DNA from: CAZKRL01 sp964555295
GTDB taxonomy: Bacteria > Bacteroidota > Bacteroidia > Flavobacteriales_D > Sanyastnellaceae
Assembly: GCA_964555295.1 (NCBI GenBank)
Contig: CAZKRL010000007.1
Location: forward strand, 1 to 64,000
Length of the DNA: 64,000 nt
Reading direction: 5' to 3'
Made by a program: the position numbers and the translations under genes. Numbering within the stretch: position 1 is the stretch's first letter; every line of letters begins with the position of its first letter. The notes below the pieces were generated by a model, which saw only the letters and a list, made by a program, of their open reading frames with translations, was not told the DNA's origin and ran no database searches. Shown one piece after another: positions 18,194 to 27,906 of the stretch.

Positions 18194-18772
18194 TTAGTTT
18201 CTACTTAAAATAGGGTGGAAGATACGGTTAATCAACCTTTCAACGTCCAATTCGATTCTGCTTGGGAAGGAATCAGGCTCATTAATAGCTAATACTTTTA
18301 CATAGAGCCATGATTGGTCTATTCCTTTTTCTTGAATTCTTGTCATTAGTTGATTTTTAAAGTCCAAGTCTTCCTCGTCCAAATTAGATACACTGATATT
18401 TTTCAAAATATTTGCGTGTTTCTTTAATCTGAGGCTAACATCATTCTTTGTTTTCCCTATGTATATAGGAGGACATAGTAATTTGATTGAATTCCTTAAA
18501 AGTTCGTAAAAGCTATCATCCTCAAAATTAATATTATCTAGGTCTTTTAATTTTATTAAGTCTAAAAAGCCCTCATAATTTTGCAAAAATGATGTGCCAG
18601 AAATATCTATGCGTCTATCAAATAAATTGACCAATTTCTCAAAATGAAATCTTCTTCTATTTTTAAAAACCATTTCATTCGGTAATTGAACAAACCACGC
18701 GTAAATTCCTCTTCCTTTAATATCGAGGAAGTCGATTTCCTTAAATTGAACTTCTTGTGATGTTATATTCAT
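18194..18772 (-). CDS. GIY-YIG-type nuclease-like protein (192 aa)
   Basis: The two signature strands are present: GIYAW (22-26) and YIGKT (104-108) in PPIYIGKTKNDVSLRLKKHA, with the catalytic-type Arg about seven residues later. The C-terminus, RIELDVERLINRIFHPILSRN-like, supplies the conserved Glu and Asn region of this fold. An unusually long insertion of about 75 residues separates the two strands. It lies between the DndC-like gene (13-base spacing) and the DGQHR gene (12-base spacing), so it belongs to the phosphorothioation operon. A nuclease that cuts according to backbone sulfur status is a reasonable inference but unproven. Confidence 0.7.
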   Translation of the reverse strand: MNITSQEVQFKEIDFLDIKGRGIYAWFVQLPNEMVFKNRRRFHFEKLVNLFDRRIDISGTSFLQNYEGFLDLIKLKDLDNINFEDDSFYELLRNSIKLLCPPIYIGKTKNDVSLRLKKHANILKNISVSNLDEEDLDFKNQLMTRIQEKGIDQSWLYVKVLAINEPDSFPSRIELDVERLINRIFHPILSRN

Positions 18773-18785
18773 TGATATTCGTAGT

Positions 18786-19904
18786 TCAAATAAAACAACT
18801 CACACACCCCTCTCCCTCTGCATCCAAAATCTGGTCTTTCCAGGATTTTACTGAGCTTTGGCGATGTGTTCTAAGGTAATGTTCTTTTTTAATATTGGCT
18901 ATGCGAGTGGGGTTAGCGAGTTCCTCGAGTGTTTCAGTGTCCATCCAGGAATAACCGCTTTTCTCGTATTTCATGGCTTCTTCGAAAAGGGCTCGGTGAT
19001 TTTCATATAGCCATACCCATTCTATCTTCTGCTGGTAGAAACAGAAGAAGCAGCCTGAGCGGCTTCGACTATATACGCCGTGTTTTTGTTCTCCATCGAT
19101 TTCAACACTGTATTCAAGGGGCTTGTAATAGGCGGGTATACCCACACCGGATTCTTCGAGAATGCGGTAGATGTCATCGATAATCAAATGGTCATCGTTA
19201 TCTACGAGAGGGAAGTGGTCAAGCTTTCCAACGGGATAGTCGGTTTCCTTCAATAGTTCAAAAACAATGGCATTGTATGCCTTCGTATCGGCTTCGAGCA
19301 GCGCATTCAGTTTTTGCTTTAACTGGAAGCTCGGAGAAATGTCCTTCTCTGCTGCTGAGAGAAATTTGGACAAATTTTTCAATGAGCTCATCCCGTTTGC
19401 AACTGCAAGGAACTTGCTTTTGAAGCTATTGGATAAAACAAGTTTGTTCACATCCTCGCTCCAGATGTTTCGTCTGAATGGAAAAATGGATTGGACCGTT
19501 TGCTTTTTGGAAATGTATCCGTCCCGATCTTCATCACCTCGAATGCCTACATACGATATTGTGGGTTCATCACCGATATAGTTCTCAAAGGGCTCAAGCT
19601 TCAGTTTCTTGGTACACCAACGCGAGTTGGTGGAGGGGAGGTACCCACCATACATGCTCAAAAAGTGGTCGAACGGACTCTTATCGGCAATATTGGTAAG
19701 ATCAACGGCTACAATTTTCTTGATTGTCTTACCCATCTTGCTTTCAAGACGATCAATGAGTTGGTACGTCTCATCCAGCTCACGCCCGGTATCACTTGTA
19801 TAGTATTCAATGTCCAGCGAAGGATACTTTTCGTTGAGATAAATAGCCAACGCTGCGCTGTCTTTGCCGCCTGAGATGCCTAATATGTGTTTTACGTGGG
19901 TCAT
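18786..19904 (-). CDS. sspD: DndC/SspD-like ATP pyrophosphatase (PAPS reductase family), 372 aa
   Basis: The N-terminal PP-loop SGGKDS (11-16) in HILGISGGKDSAALA identifies an ATP pyrophosphatase that activates a substrate by adenylation. RWCTKKLKLEP (C97) and SGCFFCFYQQ (C285, C288) follow, with two more cysteines at the very C-terminus (EGCVSCFI). C97 and the CxxC pair are candidates for the iron-sulfur cluster described in DndC-type proteins. In phosphorothioation it works with the cysteine desulfurase to activate the DNA phosphate for sulfur insertion. Its ATG follows the stop of the SspC-like gene with no spacing, indicating tight cotranslation. Confidence 0.85.
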   Translation of the reverse strand: MTHVKHILGISGGKDSAALAIYLNEKYPSLDIEYYTSDTGRELDETYQLIDRLESKMGKTIKKIVAVDLTNIADKSPFDHFLSMYGGYLPSTNSRWCTKKLKLEPFENYIGDEPTISYVGIRGDEDRDGYISKKQTVQSIFPFRRNIWSEDVNKLVLSNSFKSKFLAVANGMSSLKNLSKFLSAAEKDISPSFQLKQKLNALLEADTKAYNAIVFELLKETDYPVGKLDHFPLVDNDDHLIIDDIYRILEESGVGIPAYYKPLEYSVEIDGEQKHGVYSRSRSGCFFCFYQQKIEWVWLYENHRALFEEAMKYEKSGYSWMDTETLEELANPTRIANIKKEHYLRTHRQSSVKSWKDQILDAEGEGCVSCFI

Positions 19905-22900
19905 TTATTTTTTCATGAGCTTTTGAAGAAGATTCAACAAGGCCAATTGATTGATGGATGGATTATCCGAAAGTAATCCTGCAATTTTTGCCTCTAAATC
20001 TTTTGATTTAGCCATGGATTTAGCGGGCACAACGATGGTCTGCTTCATGCCTTCATTTCCGGAATTGTCGAGGATAGAAACTTGAATTGCGTGATCACTA
20101 TTGGCTATTGCATGAACTTCAGAATAGGCGATAAGACTATCGAAATTTGACTTTATACGCTCTATAAGTAATTCAACTTCGTCGTCCTTGATTCTATCTA
20201 ATTTTTTACCAAGGGCTGAATCGCACAACGATTCCCAATAGGCATTTCGAATATCGAGAGGAGAAACAACCCTGTTGTGGAATGAGCGCAGTTGCTCATT
20301 GGCAATCAAATTCGGCTTCACGGCTCGGAAGCGCGAAAAAAGTTGCTCCTTCAAATCAGAAAAATCGGAGTATTGAATTTGAATGTGTTCTGCGACATTC
20401 CGTTCAATAGTGTCCACAAGTTGGTCGTACGAACTTCGAATTTCTCGAATGGCGCCTTGCAAATCATTTAGAAAGTTCTCTAAACGATTGTCAGATTTGC
20501 CAAGCCCATGATAACCGAGTGCCTCCGGTATAGTAATGAAGAGAGCTGTCTCCGGATCTTGCGCGCTTGCAATAGCTTCACGCACACCTATAGCAACCTT
20601 CGTAAGGTTCTTTGTTTTTTGTGTGTATTCATCCAAGCCTCTGTAAAAACGAAGGAAATTACCATACACCGTAATGTAACTTGACTTAATTCCCTTGATG
20701 TTGCTCTCATTATATCCTACAAGCTGCTTGTAGAATTGCATGAAATCTTGATTAACCCCCTTTGTTGATAGTGACTTGATGTAGTATTTAGAAGGGTGCT
20801 TATAAATTAAGTCCATTACCTCCGGGCTCAACAAAGGGATGTAATCACCATCCTCTGAGTAAAGAGAATAATCCTCCTTTCTAATAATTAGAACGATCGG
20901 TATCCAGAACTCTAGAAAACCCTTTTTCATCTTTATTGGAGCCACGGACAAAGCATCATAGAAAGTTGAGATGGCCAGTTTTGAATCAACCGCTTGATCA
21001 AATAAAGCCATAGTGTTTTCCCATAAAGCCTTGAAGGATTCATCACTTGGTTCATGGAATGAAGCCATATCCATCTTATGACGATGGATTCCCGTTTTTT
21101 CTAGCAGTGCAAGGTAAATCGTCTTTTCAGGAGGAAAACTCTTAGAATCAAAACCTAAACATGACTCATCACCATGATAAATCATTTGCTTGATTAATGC
21201 CTTTTTAGCGGTCAATATTGGCGTTGAAAGATACTCTCGATTCACCATCTCATTCCTAAACACAGGGCTATCTGAGTATGTATACGAACATGCATCCGAT
21301 AGCAGCCTGTTGAGTTCACGCTGCGACTGAATCTTCCTTCGCTCATTGAAATTAGTGTCAATACATTCATTCCAAATCCACTTCACTTGTGCATCCGGAC
21401 GAAACAATGCGTCGTCCAACAATTCCCTTAACTTGTTGTGCTTAAACTGTTTTTCCTCTAACAAAATCTTCGTTGCTACCTTGTCATCAGGGTACTTCTG
21501 AAGCACATGATTAACTTTCTCAATCTGATAAATGGTTTGATGAATTTCATCTACCTCTTTGAATAGGACAAATATTTGGACTGGACTCACTTGCTGACAG
21601 AAATCTCGCAACTGTTGTTCAATCCTTCTTCTAGTAAATATTAGATTGATATAGCCATCAATCTCACCGACAGGCTCTGCCAATTGCTTTGGGATATCAT
21701 CTAAAAACCTAAAAGCAAAAAAACGCGGCGAACCCGTTAGGTATTGAATTCTTTTGGCAGGAATGATATCCAGTTTGAAATAATGTTCAAGCCTACTAAT
21801 GATATCAAACTCTGCATCTACATGTCCAGACGCATCAATCAACTCCTGTTCAATATCCACATCCGTGCCCTCGATAAAATTGAGCTTAGAGCGATGACCA
21901 GAATACTTAATGAGCCGATTTTGAATCAATTTGGTTACGATATGTTCCGGCTGATCAACTTCCAAAATAAATTGAGCGTATGCATTCAAAGTTGCTTCAT
22001 CGAGAATAGCAGTTTGAGGAGAAAAAATATTTACAAGGCAAATTGTCTTGATGATGTCCGCTGCATCGGAGTAATTTGAATGAAATAGATTTTCAGCGCG
22101 CTCCAATGCTGATATAGCCGCCTTCCATTGAGGCTTAAATGCGTTCTTCTCGCCGTCTTCTATTTCAGTAGAAAGATTTTTAATGAGATAATCAAAACAA
22201 GATGCTGTATGAAAGCACTTTCCTACGGAAACATGTTCAGCCAGCTCCGAAGATTCAAGAAAGGTAAATAGAGATCGTTCATTCTGGCCGTATCGTTGCA
22301 AAGCTTTCGTGAGTATATCGGCTGAGAGTCCGTCGAGTGGATAAAGGTCGTAAAGCCTCTTCGAAGAAATAGCCAGCGCCTTACCGAGCAGATTGGAAGA
22401 GTGTAATGCAGACATGCCCTCGGCATATTTCTTTTTTACCGCTGGCGGCACCTGAAAATCTCTAAGCCTTTCAGCAGCAAAGTGTAGAAGTTGTTCAACG
22501 GGTTCATCGAAAGCGATGGACAAAAGTCTACCCTTTACTTTATCCCACTCATGTCGCTGTTCTCTAGAAAGTCGTCTAGAATAAACCGAGAAATTTTGAT
22601 GAAGTGTTGTTATGAAAATTATCTTTTTACTGACATCATTACAATACTCTGCTAGCTCCTGGATAAAGAACATCTCATCTGGATTATTCTTAGCTATGAA
22701 CTCCAAGTGTTTACCAAATTCATCTACGAATAGAACAAGACCATGCTTCTGACGTGTTATGTCCTCAACTAGTCTATTGAATTCTTGGAGTACCTTTTTG
22801 TTGCTGGCTGTCGAATAATTCTGTAATCCAAAGACCTCACAAAATCTGTATTTAAAAGAGAGATTTTCGCCAACTACACGGACAAAATCAAATCCCTTAA

Positions 22901-23144
22901 GACCTTTAAATTCTCCATTCAAAGGCTTATCAAATTTTTGTATACCCTTGAGATGCTGCTCGAATGCCCAAAGAAAAGTGGACTTACCGGTACCAAAAGA
23001 TCCTATAATACTGAACGAGCACTGACCTTTTCCGTGGTTATAAATGATCCTATTGTAAACATCATTCGCATTCCGCGTGACTATATAATCAAGCACTTCA
23101 CTTGAGTCCCGCTCAATATTTGTAGAGATTTTAAACATTGCCAT
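19905..23144 (-). CDS. sspC: SspC-like P-loop ATPase of the phosphorothioation operon (1079 aa)
   Basis: A large soluble ATPase. Walker A is GSFGTGKST (48-56) and Walker B is GLVLFVDEFGKH (D141, E142), followed by a helical body of about 800 residues without recognised catalytic domain. It ends with a short Lys-rich tail. Two ATGs lie at 23144 and 23138. The start overlaps the DUF4007 gene by 14 bases and the stop abuts the DndC-like start. In SspBCD systems the C component is the large ATPase required for single-strand phosphorothioation, and neighbour order (DUF4007, ATPase, DndC-like) matches SspB-SspC-SspD. BREX ATPases look superficially similar, but no BREX partner genes are present. 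Confidence 0.75.
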   Translation of the reverse strand: MAMFKISTNIERDSSEVLDYIVTRNANDVYNRIIYNHGKGQCSFSIIGSFGTGKSTFLWAFEQHLKGIQKFDKPLNGEFKGLKGFDFVRVVGENLSFKYRFCEVFGLQNYSTASNKKVLQEFNRLVEDITRQKHGLVLFVDEFGKHLEFIAKNNPDEMFFIQELAEYCNDVSKKIIFITTLHQNFSVYSRRLSREQRHEWDKVKGRLLSIAFDEPVEQLLHFAAERLRDFQVPPAVKKKYAEGMSALHSSNLLGKALAISSKRLYDLYPLDGLSADILTKALQRYGQNERSLFTFLESSELAEHVSVGKCFHTASCFDYLIKNLSTEIEDGEKNAFKPQWKAAISALERAENLFHSNYSDAADIIKTICLVNIFSPQTAILDEATLNAYAQFILEVDQPEHIVTKLIQNRLIKYSGHRSKLNFIEGTDVDIEQELIDASGHVDAEFDIISRLEHYFKLDIIPAKRIQYLTGSPRFFAFRFLDDIPKQLAEPVGEIDGYINLIFTRRRIEQQLRDFCQQVSPVQIFVLFKEVDEIHQTIYQIEKVNHVLQKYPDDKVATKILLEEKQFKHNKLRELLDDALFRPDAQVKWIWNECIDTNFNERRKIQSQRELNRLLSDACSYTYSDSPVFRNEMVNREYLSTPILTAKKALIKQMIYHGDESCLGFDSKSFPPEKTIYLALLEKTGIHRHKMDMASFHEPSDESFKALWENTMALFDQAVDSKLAISTFYDALSVAPIKMKKGFLEFWIPIVLIIRKEDYSLYSEDGDYIPLLSPEVMDLIYKHPSKYYIKSLSTKGVNQDFMQFYKQLVGYNESNIKGIKSSYITVYGNFLRFYRGLDEYTQKTKNLTKVAIGVREAIASAQDPETALFITIPEALGYHGLGKSDNRLENFLNDLQGAIREIRSSYDQLVDTIERNVAEHIQIQYSDFSDLKEQLFSRFRAVKPNLIANEQLRSFHNRVVSPLDIRNAYWESLCDSALGKKLDRIKDDEVELLIERIKSNFDSLIAYSEVHAIANSDHAIQVSILDNSGNEGMKQTIVVPAKSMAKSKDLEAKIAGLLSDNPSINQLALLNLLQKLMKK

Positions 23145-24000
23145 AATACTTTGCCAAAAGGTCCCATCGATTCAATTTCCTTTTCAATTGTATCTCACGC
23201 CGACCCGCATCTTGCTTGTATACAATATATCCTTTATCCGCCAGATAACTCAGCTTCTGATCAGTACCCTCTGCATTGCATAATAATTTATCCGATACTT
23301 TCCTTTGAATCTCTTCAACACTTATAGAATCCCAATCATCGAATTCATCAAGAATGCAAGACAGAAAAACCATTGGATTCAACAGCGACTGGGAATTATA
23401 ATTAATTCTATACCTTGGAACTTTCTCATGAGGCAAGACTAACTTCTGAATAAATTGAAGATTTATAAAAACTGACGAAAGGTCATCTTCAATAGACTTT
23501 GAGCCATGATGTGTATCACAATAATATGATTTAATCAGGACCCGAATATCATTGGATATTGTTTTTTCACTCACTGCCTCACCGCATTGCGTGAGTGTTC
23601 TCATAATGAAATCATGGATTTGTTCTTCCGTGAATTCAGATGACACACGGGCACGTCTGAAATCTTCAAAAATGAGTTTATAAATTGAGGCATGACTGTC
23701 ATTTCGGATGAGATTAAAGTGGAGGAGATATAAGGTAGAGATATCCTCAAGGTAGGGATCCCAGCCCTCATTACCGAAAACGCGTTCACCGAATTCAGTC
23801 ACAACACCAATTGCGTTTGTCACATTCATCGCTCGAAGCCAATAATTAATCGACGCCACCATATTCTTCCCTACCCCAAGGTCTATCGTTGCCTCATCGG
23901 ATCTTAAACTTCCTCCAGATGAGATAAACTCTAAACCCTTCCTCAACCAGAAGTGCCGACATTGAAAAGTTTCGTGCCCTGAAAATCTATATGTTGCCAT
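23131..24000 (-). CDS. sspB: SspB-like DUF4007 protein (289 aa)
   Basis: The N-terminus FSGHETFQCRHFWLRKGLEF and the following LGVGKNMVASINYWLRA are typical of DUF4007. In the characterised Ssp system the DUF4007 protein SspB is the DNA-acting component that nicks DNA during single-strand sulfur incorporation. Here it is the first gene of a five-gene minus-strand operon. A candidate -7 element TAAATTTG lies at 24008-24015, with no good TTG upstream; if used, the mRNA would be nearly leaderless. The C-terminal region (DKGYIVYKQDAGRREIQLKRK) looks like a winged-helix domain. Confidence 0.8.
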   Translation of the reverse strand: MATYRFSGHETFQCRHFWLRKGLEFISSGGSLRSDEATIDLGVGKNMVASINYWLRAMNVTNAIGVVTEFGERVFGNEGWDPYLEDISTLYLLHFNLIRNDSHASIYKLIFEDFRRARVSSEFTEEQIHDFIMRTLTQCGEAVSEKTISNDIRVLIKSYYCDTHHGSKSIEDDLSSVFINLQFIQKLVLPHEKVPRYRINYNSQSLLNPMVFLSCILDEFDDWDSISVEEIQRKVSDKLLCNAEGTDQKLSYLADKGYIVYKQDAGRREIQLKRKLNRWDLLAKYYGNV

Positions 24001-24433
24001 AGGTGCTCAAATTTAGCTTTTTAAGTTTGTTGACACTATCCTATCCAATGAACAGACCGTCAAAGTTTTACACAATTCGTTTCAGACTATAAACATATCG
24101 CCCATAAACCTACAATATCCAATAAGATACAAACCGACCACATTATTTCCCGTCCTTTACTCTAGACGGAATTGCAGAATATTCCAACTGAGAATATTTC
24201 TGCCATAAGTAAATTCTTCAAAAAGCGTGACATGCCATAACCCCCTCACAACCGAAAGGCATTATTTCCGCTACAAATAAATCACCACACATTGTAATGG
24301 AAATACAATTAAAAAAATAAAGACCCCTAAATGGACTAAGTTCTCAAAAACCTTCACCTAAATTGACAATACTCAACTAACGTAGCTTGAATATGCTCCC
24401 CCATCCCCTACTGAACACTACGAACTATCCCTC
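24001..24433. other. Intergenic boundary between the defence island and the efflux operon
   Basis: About 430 AT-rich bases. The only signal noted is the -7-like TAAATTTG at 24008-24015 next to the DUF4007 start. No tRNA, direct repeat or integrase was found that would mark the island edge, and no clear terminator for the RND gene was seen. Confidence 0.5.
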
Positions 24434-27400
24434 TCATTCACCCAAATCCTTGGTCGGAAGCTTGTAAACCCATCGATACTTCACTTTCTGTAACATGACA
24501 AACATTACGGGTACCATGATCAAGGTCAGGAAGAAAGAGAATACTACACCATAGATGATTGAAATCGACATCGGTTTCCAAAAGGCCACATTGTCGCCAC
24601 CGAGATAGAAGTTGGCATCGTATGTGGCAAACCAATTCACAAAGTCTATGTTGAGCCCAAACACCAACGGCACCAAGCCCAGTATCGTGGTAATAGCGGT
24701 GAGCATCACCGGACGTAAGCGTGTGGCGCCCGATTCAATAGTGATTTTCTTCAGCTCATGCCATGGGAGCTGACCCCCTTGTGGAATGCCCAATTCTTCC
24801 TTTCGGCGGTCAATGAGCATCACGGTAAAGTCGATCAGCACTATTGCATTATTCACGACAACTCCCGCAAGCGATATGATTCCAAGCATGGTCATGATGA
24901 TGACAAAATCCTGACGGAAAATTACTAGCCCAAGGAACACTCCAATGAAGGAGAATATAATAGAGAACATCAATACAACCGGTGTACTGATAGAATTGAA
25001 TTGACCGATAAGCACTAATACAACACCTAACAACGCGATGATAAGTGCTTTCAGAAGGAAAGACATTTGCTCTGCTTGCTCTTCTTGCTGCCCTGTGAAG
25101 ACTACTGAACAATTTGCTGGGGTCTCGAAACCAATCATCTCCTTCTGGATTTGAGCAACCACCTCGTTGGCATTATAGCCGTCGAGAACATTTGAATAGA
25201 TGGTAACTACACGATCCATATTCTTGCGCTTCACCGAACTGAAGGTGTTCAGTTCCTGATATGACGCAATAGCACTCACTGGTACTTGCACGATTCGACC
25301 CGTGGTCATGTCACGATATGTAATTTTCTGATTGAGAATTTTCTCAGCACTATTTTTTTCACTGAGAGGAAAACGCAGATTTATTTTATAGTCATCCTCA
25401 CCTTCCTTGAACGTGCTCACCTCACGACCATACAACGAAGTGCGTATCGCATCACCAAGCTGATACACACTGATACCATAGCGCTTGGCTCGTTCAATGT
25501 CCATAGATATGGGCAACTCGGGCTTCTCCTTATCAACATCAATTTTTAATTCTTCAATACCACCAATATATTTTGTTTCCACCAGCTGCTTAACTTTTTG
25601 AGCAGTATATAATAGTGAGTCATAATCATCACCCCTAACTTCTATATTGATGGGCGGACCTTGTGGCGGACCCATTTCGCTGGGACTTACCACAATACTT
25701 GCATCAGGATAATCTCTCAAGCGCTCGCGCAAATTGTTCATCACCTCTGTTGTGCTAACCCCTCTGCGCAAACGTGACTCACTGAATGACAGAGTAATTC
25801 TTCCCTTGTTGGGCGTGTTGCCCATCTCCGGTCCTTGATTGGGGTCGGAGGTGCCCTTACCAACATTGGCAATTACCGATGTAACAAGGAAATTGCTGTT
25901 ATATTCTGTATTACCTGGCTCTTGGTATTTGGCCACTTCATCTAATACAATGGCCTCAATCTCTTGTGTTACGCGGTTGGAGACTTCAATGTTGGTACCG
26001 ATATTCTTCTCAATAAAAATATTAACGTACTGTGGATCACCTTGAGGGAAGAAAATCACCTTGGGTGGAAATATCCCGAATAATACAAACGACAAAATCA
26101 AAAGTCCGAAGGTGCCGAAGAACAGCCATCGCTTGCGTCCTTCTTTCAGCGAAAAAACGAGGATACGATTGTAAAACCCATCGAGGCGCATCAACGGACC
26201 TTCCTGAAATTTCTTTGAAAATGGCGCAAGAACATATTCGTTGAAGACCATCATGATTCCCAACAGCATAAGGATATTTCCTAACCAAATGGCGCCGGTA
26301 AATGCCACTGCAAGGCCAATGACAAATAGTATGATGGAAACCTTCCAAAGTCTTTTGCGATTCGTCGCTATTTCGTCGACACGCATATACTGCAAGCACA
26401 TTACCGGATTGATGATGAGTGCCACAACCAGTGATGCAAACAATACAACAATAACGGTTAATGGTAAATAACCCATGAATTCTCCCATGATACCGGGCCA
26501 TACGCCGAGAGGTATATACGCCACCACGTTGGTGAGCGTAGATATAATAATGGCCCATGCTACTTCGCCCACACCCAGACGTGCAGCGTCCATCCGTGAA
26601 TGACCTTCAGCCATCAATCGGTTGATGTTCTCAACAACAACAATGCTGTTGTCTACGAACATTCCGAGTGCAAGGATGAGCGCAAACAACACCATTAGAT
26701 TCAACGTTACGCCCATCAGACTTAGGATAGAGAAAGAGAGCAACATGGTTAGTGGAATTGCAATACCAACGAATAATGCGTTACGCAAACCAAGCCAGAA
26801 CATGATTACAAATACCACCAGAATTATTCCGAAGAATATATTATTCTCCAAATCACTTACCTGCATGCGGGTAAAATCCGTTTGGTCATTGGTGATAGTT
26901 AGTGTGAGATTGGAGGGCAGATAAGATTTTTTTGCTTCTGCAATAGCCGCTTTGATAGCATCACTTGCCTCAAGCAAATTTTCACCCCCACGCTTGATAA
27001 CGTTTAAGCTTACAACAGGTTTCTGAAATTCACGGGCGTAACTTTCCTTCTCTTTTTCAGCGAAGGTTACCGTTGCAACGTCACGCAAATACACGATGTC
27101 CTGACCTTCATTCTTGATGATAACATTTTCAATGTCGCGCATGTCTTTGAATTCACCGCTCACTTTTACGGATCTGTTGAGCGAGCCAATGTTGATGTCA
27201 CCGGCGCTCACTGTAGTATTCTCGCTGCGCAAGGCGTCGGCAATATCATTGAAATTAAGTTGCCTTGATTCCAAAGCGAAATTGTCAATTTCCACTCTCA
27301 CTTCCTTTTCAGAAAGTCCTTGAATATCCACCTTATTGATCTGTGGAATTTTCTCGAGCTCATCCTCCAGATATTCAGCATAATCCTTCAAATCCTCTAG

Positions 27401-27898
27401 AGAATAATCGCCACTTAAGTTGATGTTCATGATGGGCATCAACTCTGAGAAATTCATCTCGAATATATTCGGCTCAGCAGGAAGGTCTTTCGGGAAATTC
27501 GGATCGGCCATTGCTTTATCCACTGCGTCTTTCACTTTGCGTAAAGCATCTTCCGGGGTGATGTTGAAATCAAATTCAATATTGATTGCACTATATCCCT
27601 GAACCGATGTTGAGGTGAGTTTATCAATATCTGTGATGGTATTGATTTCCTTTTCGAGCGGACGAGTCACGAGCTTCTCAATGTCTTCCGGCGAGTTACC
27701 GGGATAGGTGGTACCCACATAAATGGTGGGAATAACTATTTCAGGAAAGCTCTCTTTAGGAACTGTAATATAAGTGTAGATACCCCAAAAGAATATAATA
27801 GTCGTCAAGACCATTACTACCTTTCCGTTGTTCAACGCCCAGTTGGAAAGACCAAACTTGCGATAGGTTACCTCGTTGTGATTTTGTTGTGAATCCAT
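24434..27898 (-). CDS. RND family efflux transporter, inner-membrane permease (1154 aa)
   Basis: The length and layout match HAE1/AcrB-type pumps: an N-terminal membrane helix, a large periplasmic porter domain starting VPKESFPEIVIPTIYVGTTY, a helix bundle, then a repeat of the same plan. The proton-relay helix reads LALGMFVDNSIVVVENINR, with one Asp where AcrB has two, a common variant. The second half contains GVVVNNAIVLIDFTV. It pumps substrates from the periplasm or inner membrane, driven by protons. It is the last gene of a TetR-TolC-MFP-RND operon, 8 bases after the membrane fusion protein. Drug, lipid or metal specificity cannot be read from the sequence. Confidence 0.92.
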   Translation of the reverse strand: MDSQQNHNEVTYRKFGLSNWALNNGKVVMVLTTIIFFWGIYTYITVPKESFPEIVIPTIYVGTTYPGNSPEDIEKLVTRPLEKEINTITDIDKLTSTSVQGYSAINIEFDFNITPEDALRKVKDAVDKAMADPNFPKDLPAEPNIFEMNFSELMPIMNINLSGDYSLEDLKDYAEYLEDELEKIPQINKVDIQGLSEKEVRVEIDNFALESRQLNFNDIADALRSENTTVSAGDINIGSLNRSVKVSGEFKDMRDIENVIIKNEGQDIVYLRDVATVTFAEKEKESYAREFQKPVVSLNVIKRGGENLLEASDAIKAAIAEAKKSYLPSNLTLTITNDQTDFTRMQVSDLENNIFFGIILVVFVIMFWLGLRNALFVGIAIPLTMLLSFSILSLMGVTLNLMVLFALILALGMFVDNSIVVVENINRLMAEGHSRMDAARLGVGEVAWAIIISTLTNVVAYIPLGVWPGIMGEFMGYLPLTVIVVLFASLVVALIINPVMCLQYMRVDEIATNRKRLWKVSIILFVIGLAVAFTGAIWLGNILMLLGIMMVFNEYVLAPFSKKFQEGPLMRLDGFYNRILVFSLKEGRKRWLFFGTFGLLILSFVLFGIFPPKVIFFPQGDPQYVNIFIEKNIGTNIEVSNRVTQEIEAIVLDEVAKYQEPGNTEYNSNFLVTSVIANVGKGTSDPNQGPEMGNTPNKGRITLSFSESRLRRGVSTTEVMNNLRERLRDYPDASIVVSPSEMGPPQGPPINIEVRGDDYDSLLYTAQKVKQLVETKYIGGIEELKIDVDKEKPELPISMDIERAKRYGISVYQLGDAIRTSLYGREVSTFKEGEDDYKINLRFPLSEKNSAEKILNQKITYRDMTTGRIVQVPVSAIASYQELNTFSSVKRKNMDRVVTIYSNVLDGYNANEVVAQIQKEMIGFETPANCSVVFTGQQEEQAEQMSFLLKALIIALLGVVLVLIGQFNSISTPVVLMFSIIFSFIGVFLGLVIFRQDFVIIMTMLGIISLAGVVVNNAIVLIDFTVMLIDRRKEELGIPQGGQLPWHELKKITIESGATRLRPVMLTAITTILGLVPLVFGLNIDFVNWFATYDANFYLGGDNVAFWKPMSISIIYGVVFSFFLTLIMVPVMFVMLQKVKYRWVYKLPTKDLGE

Positions 27899-27906
27899 GG
27901 TGCTGA

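Noticed and set aside
16061..24000. BREX or classical Dnd system
   Set aside because: No PglX, PglZ, BrxL or Lon; no DndD, DndE, DndF, DndG or DndH. The DUF4007-ATPase-DndC order fits SspBCD better.
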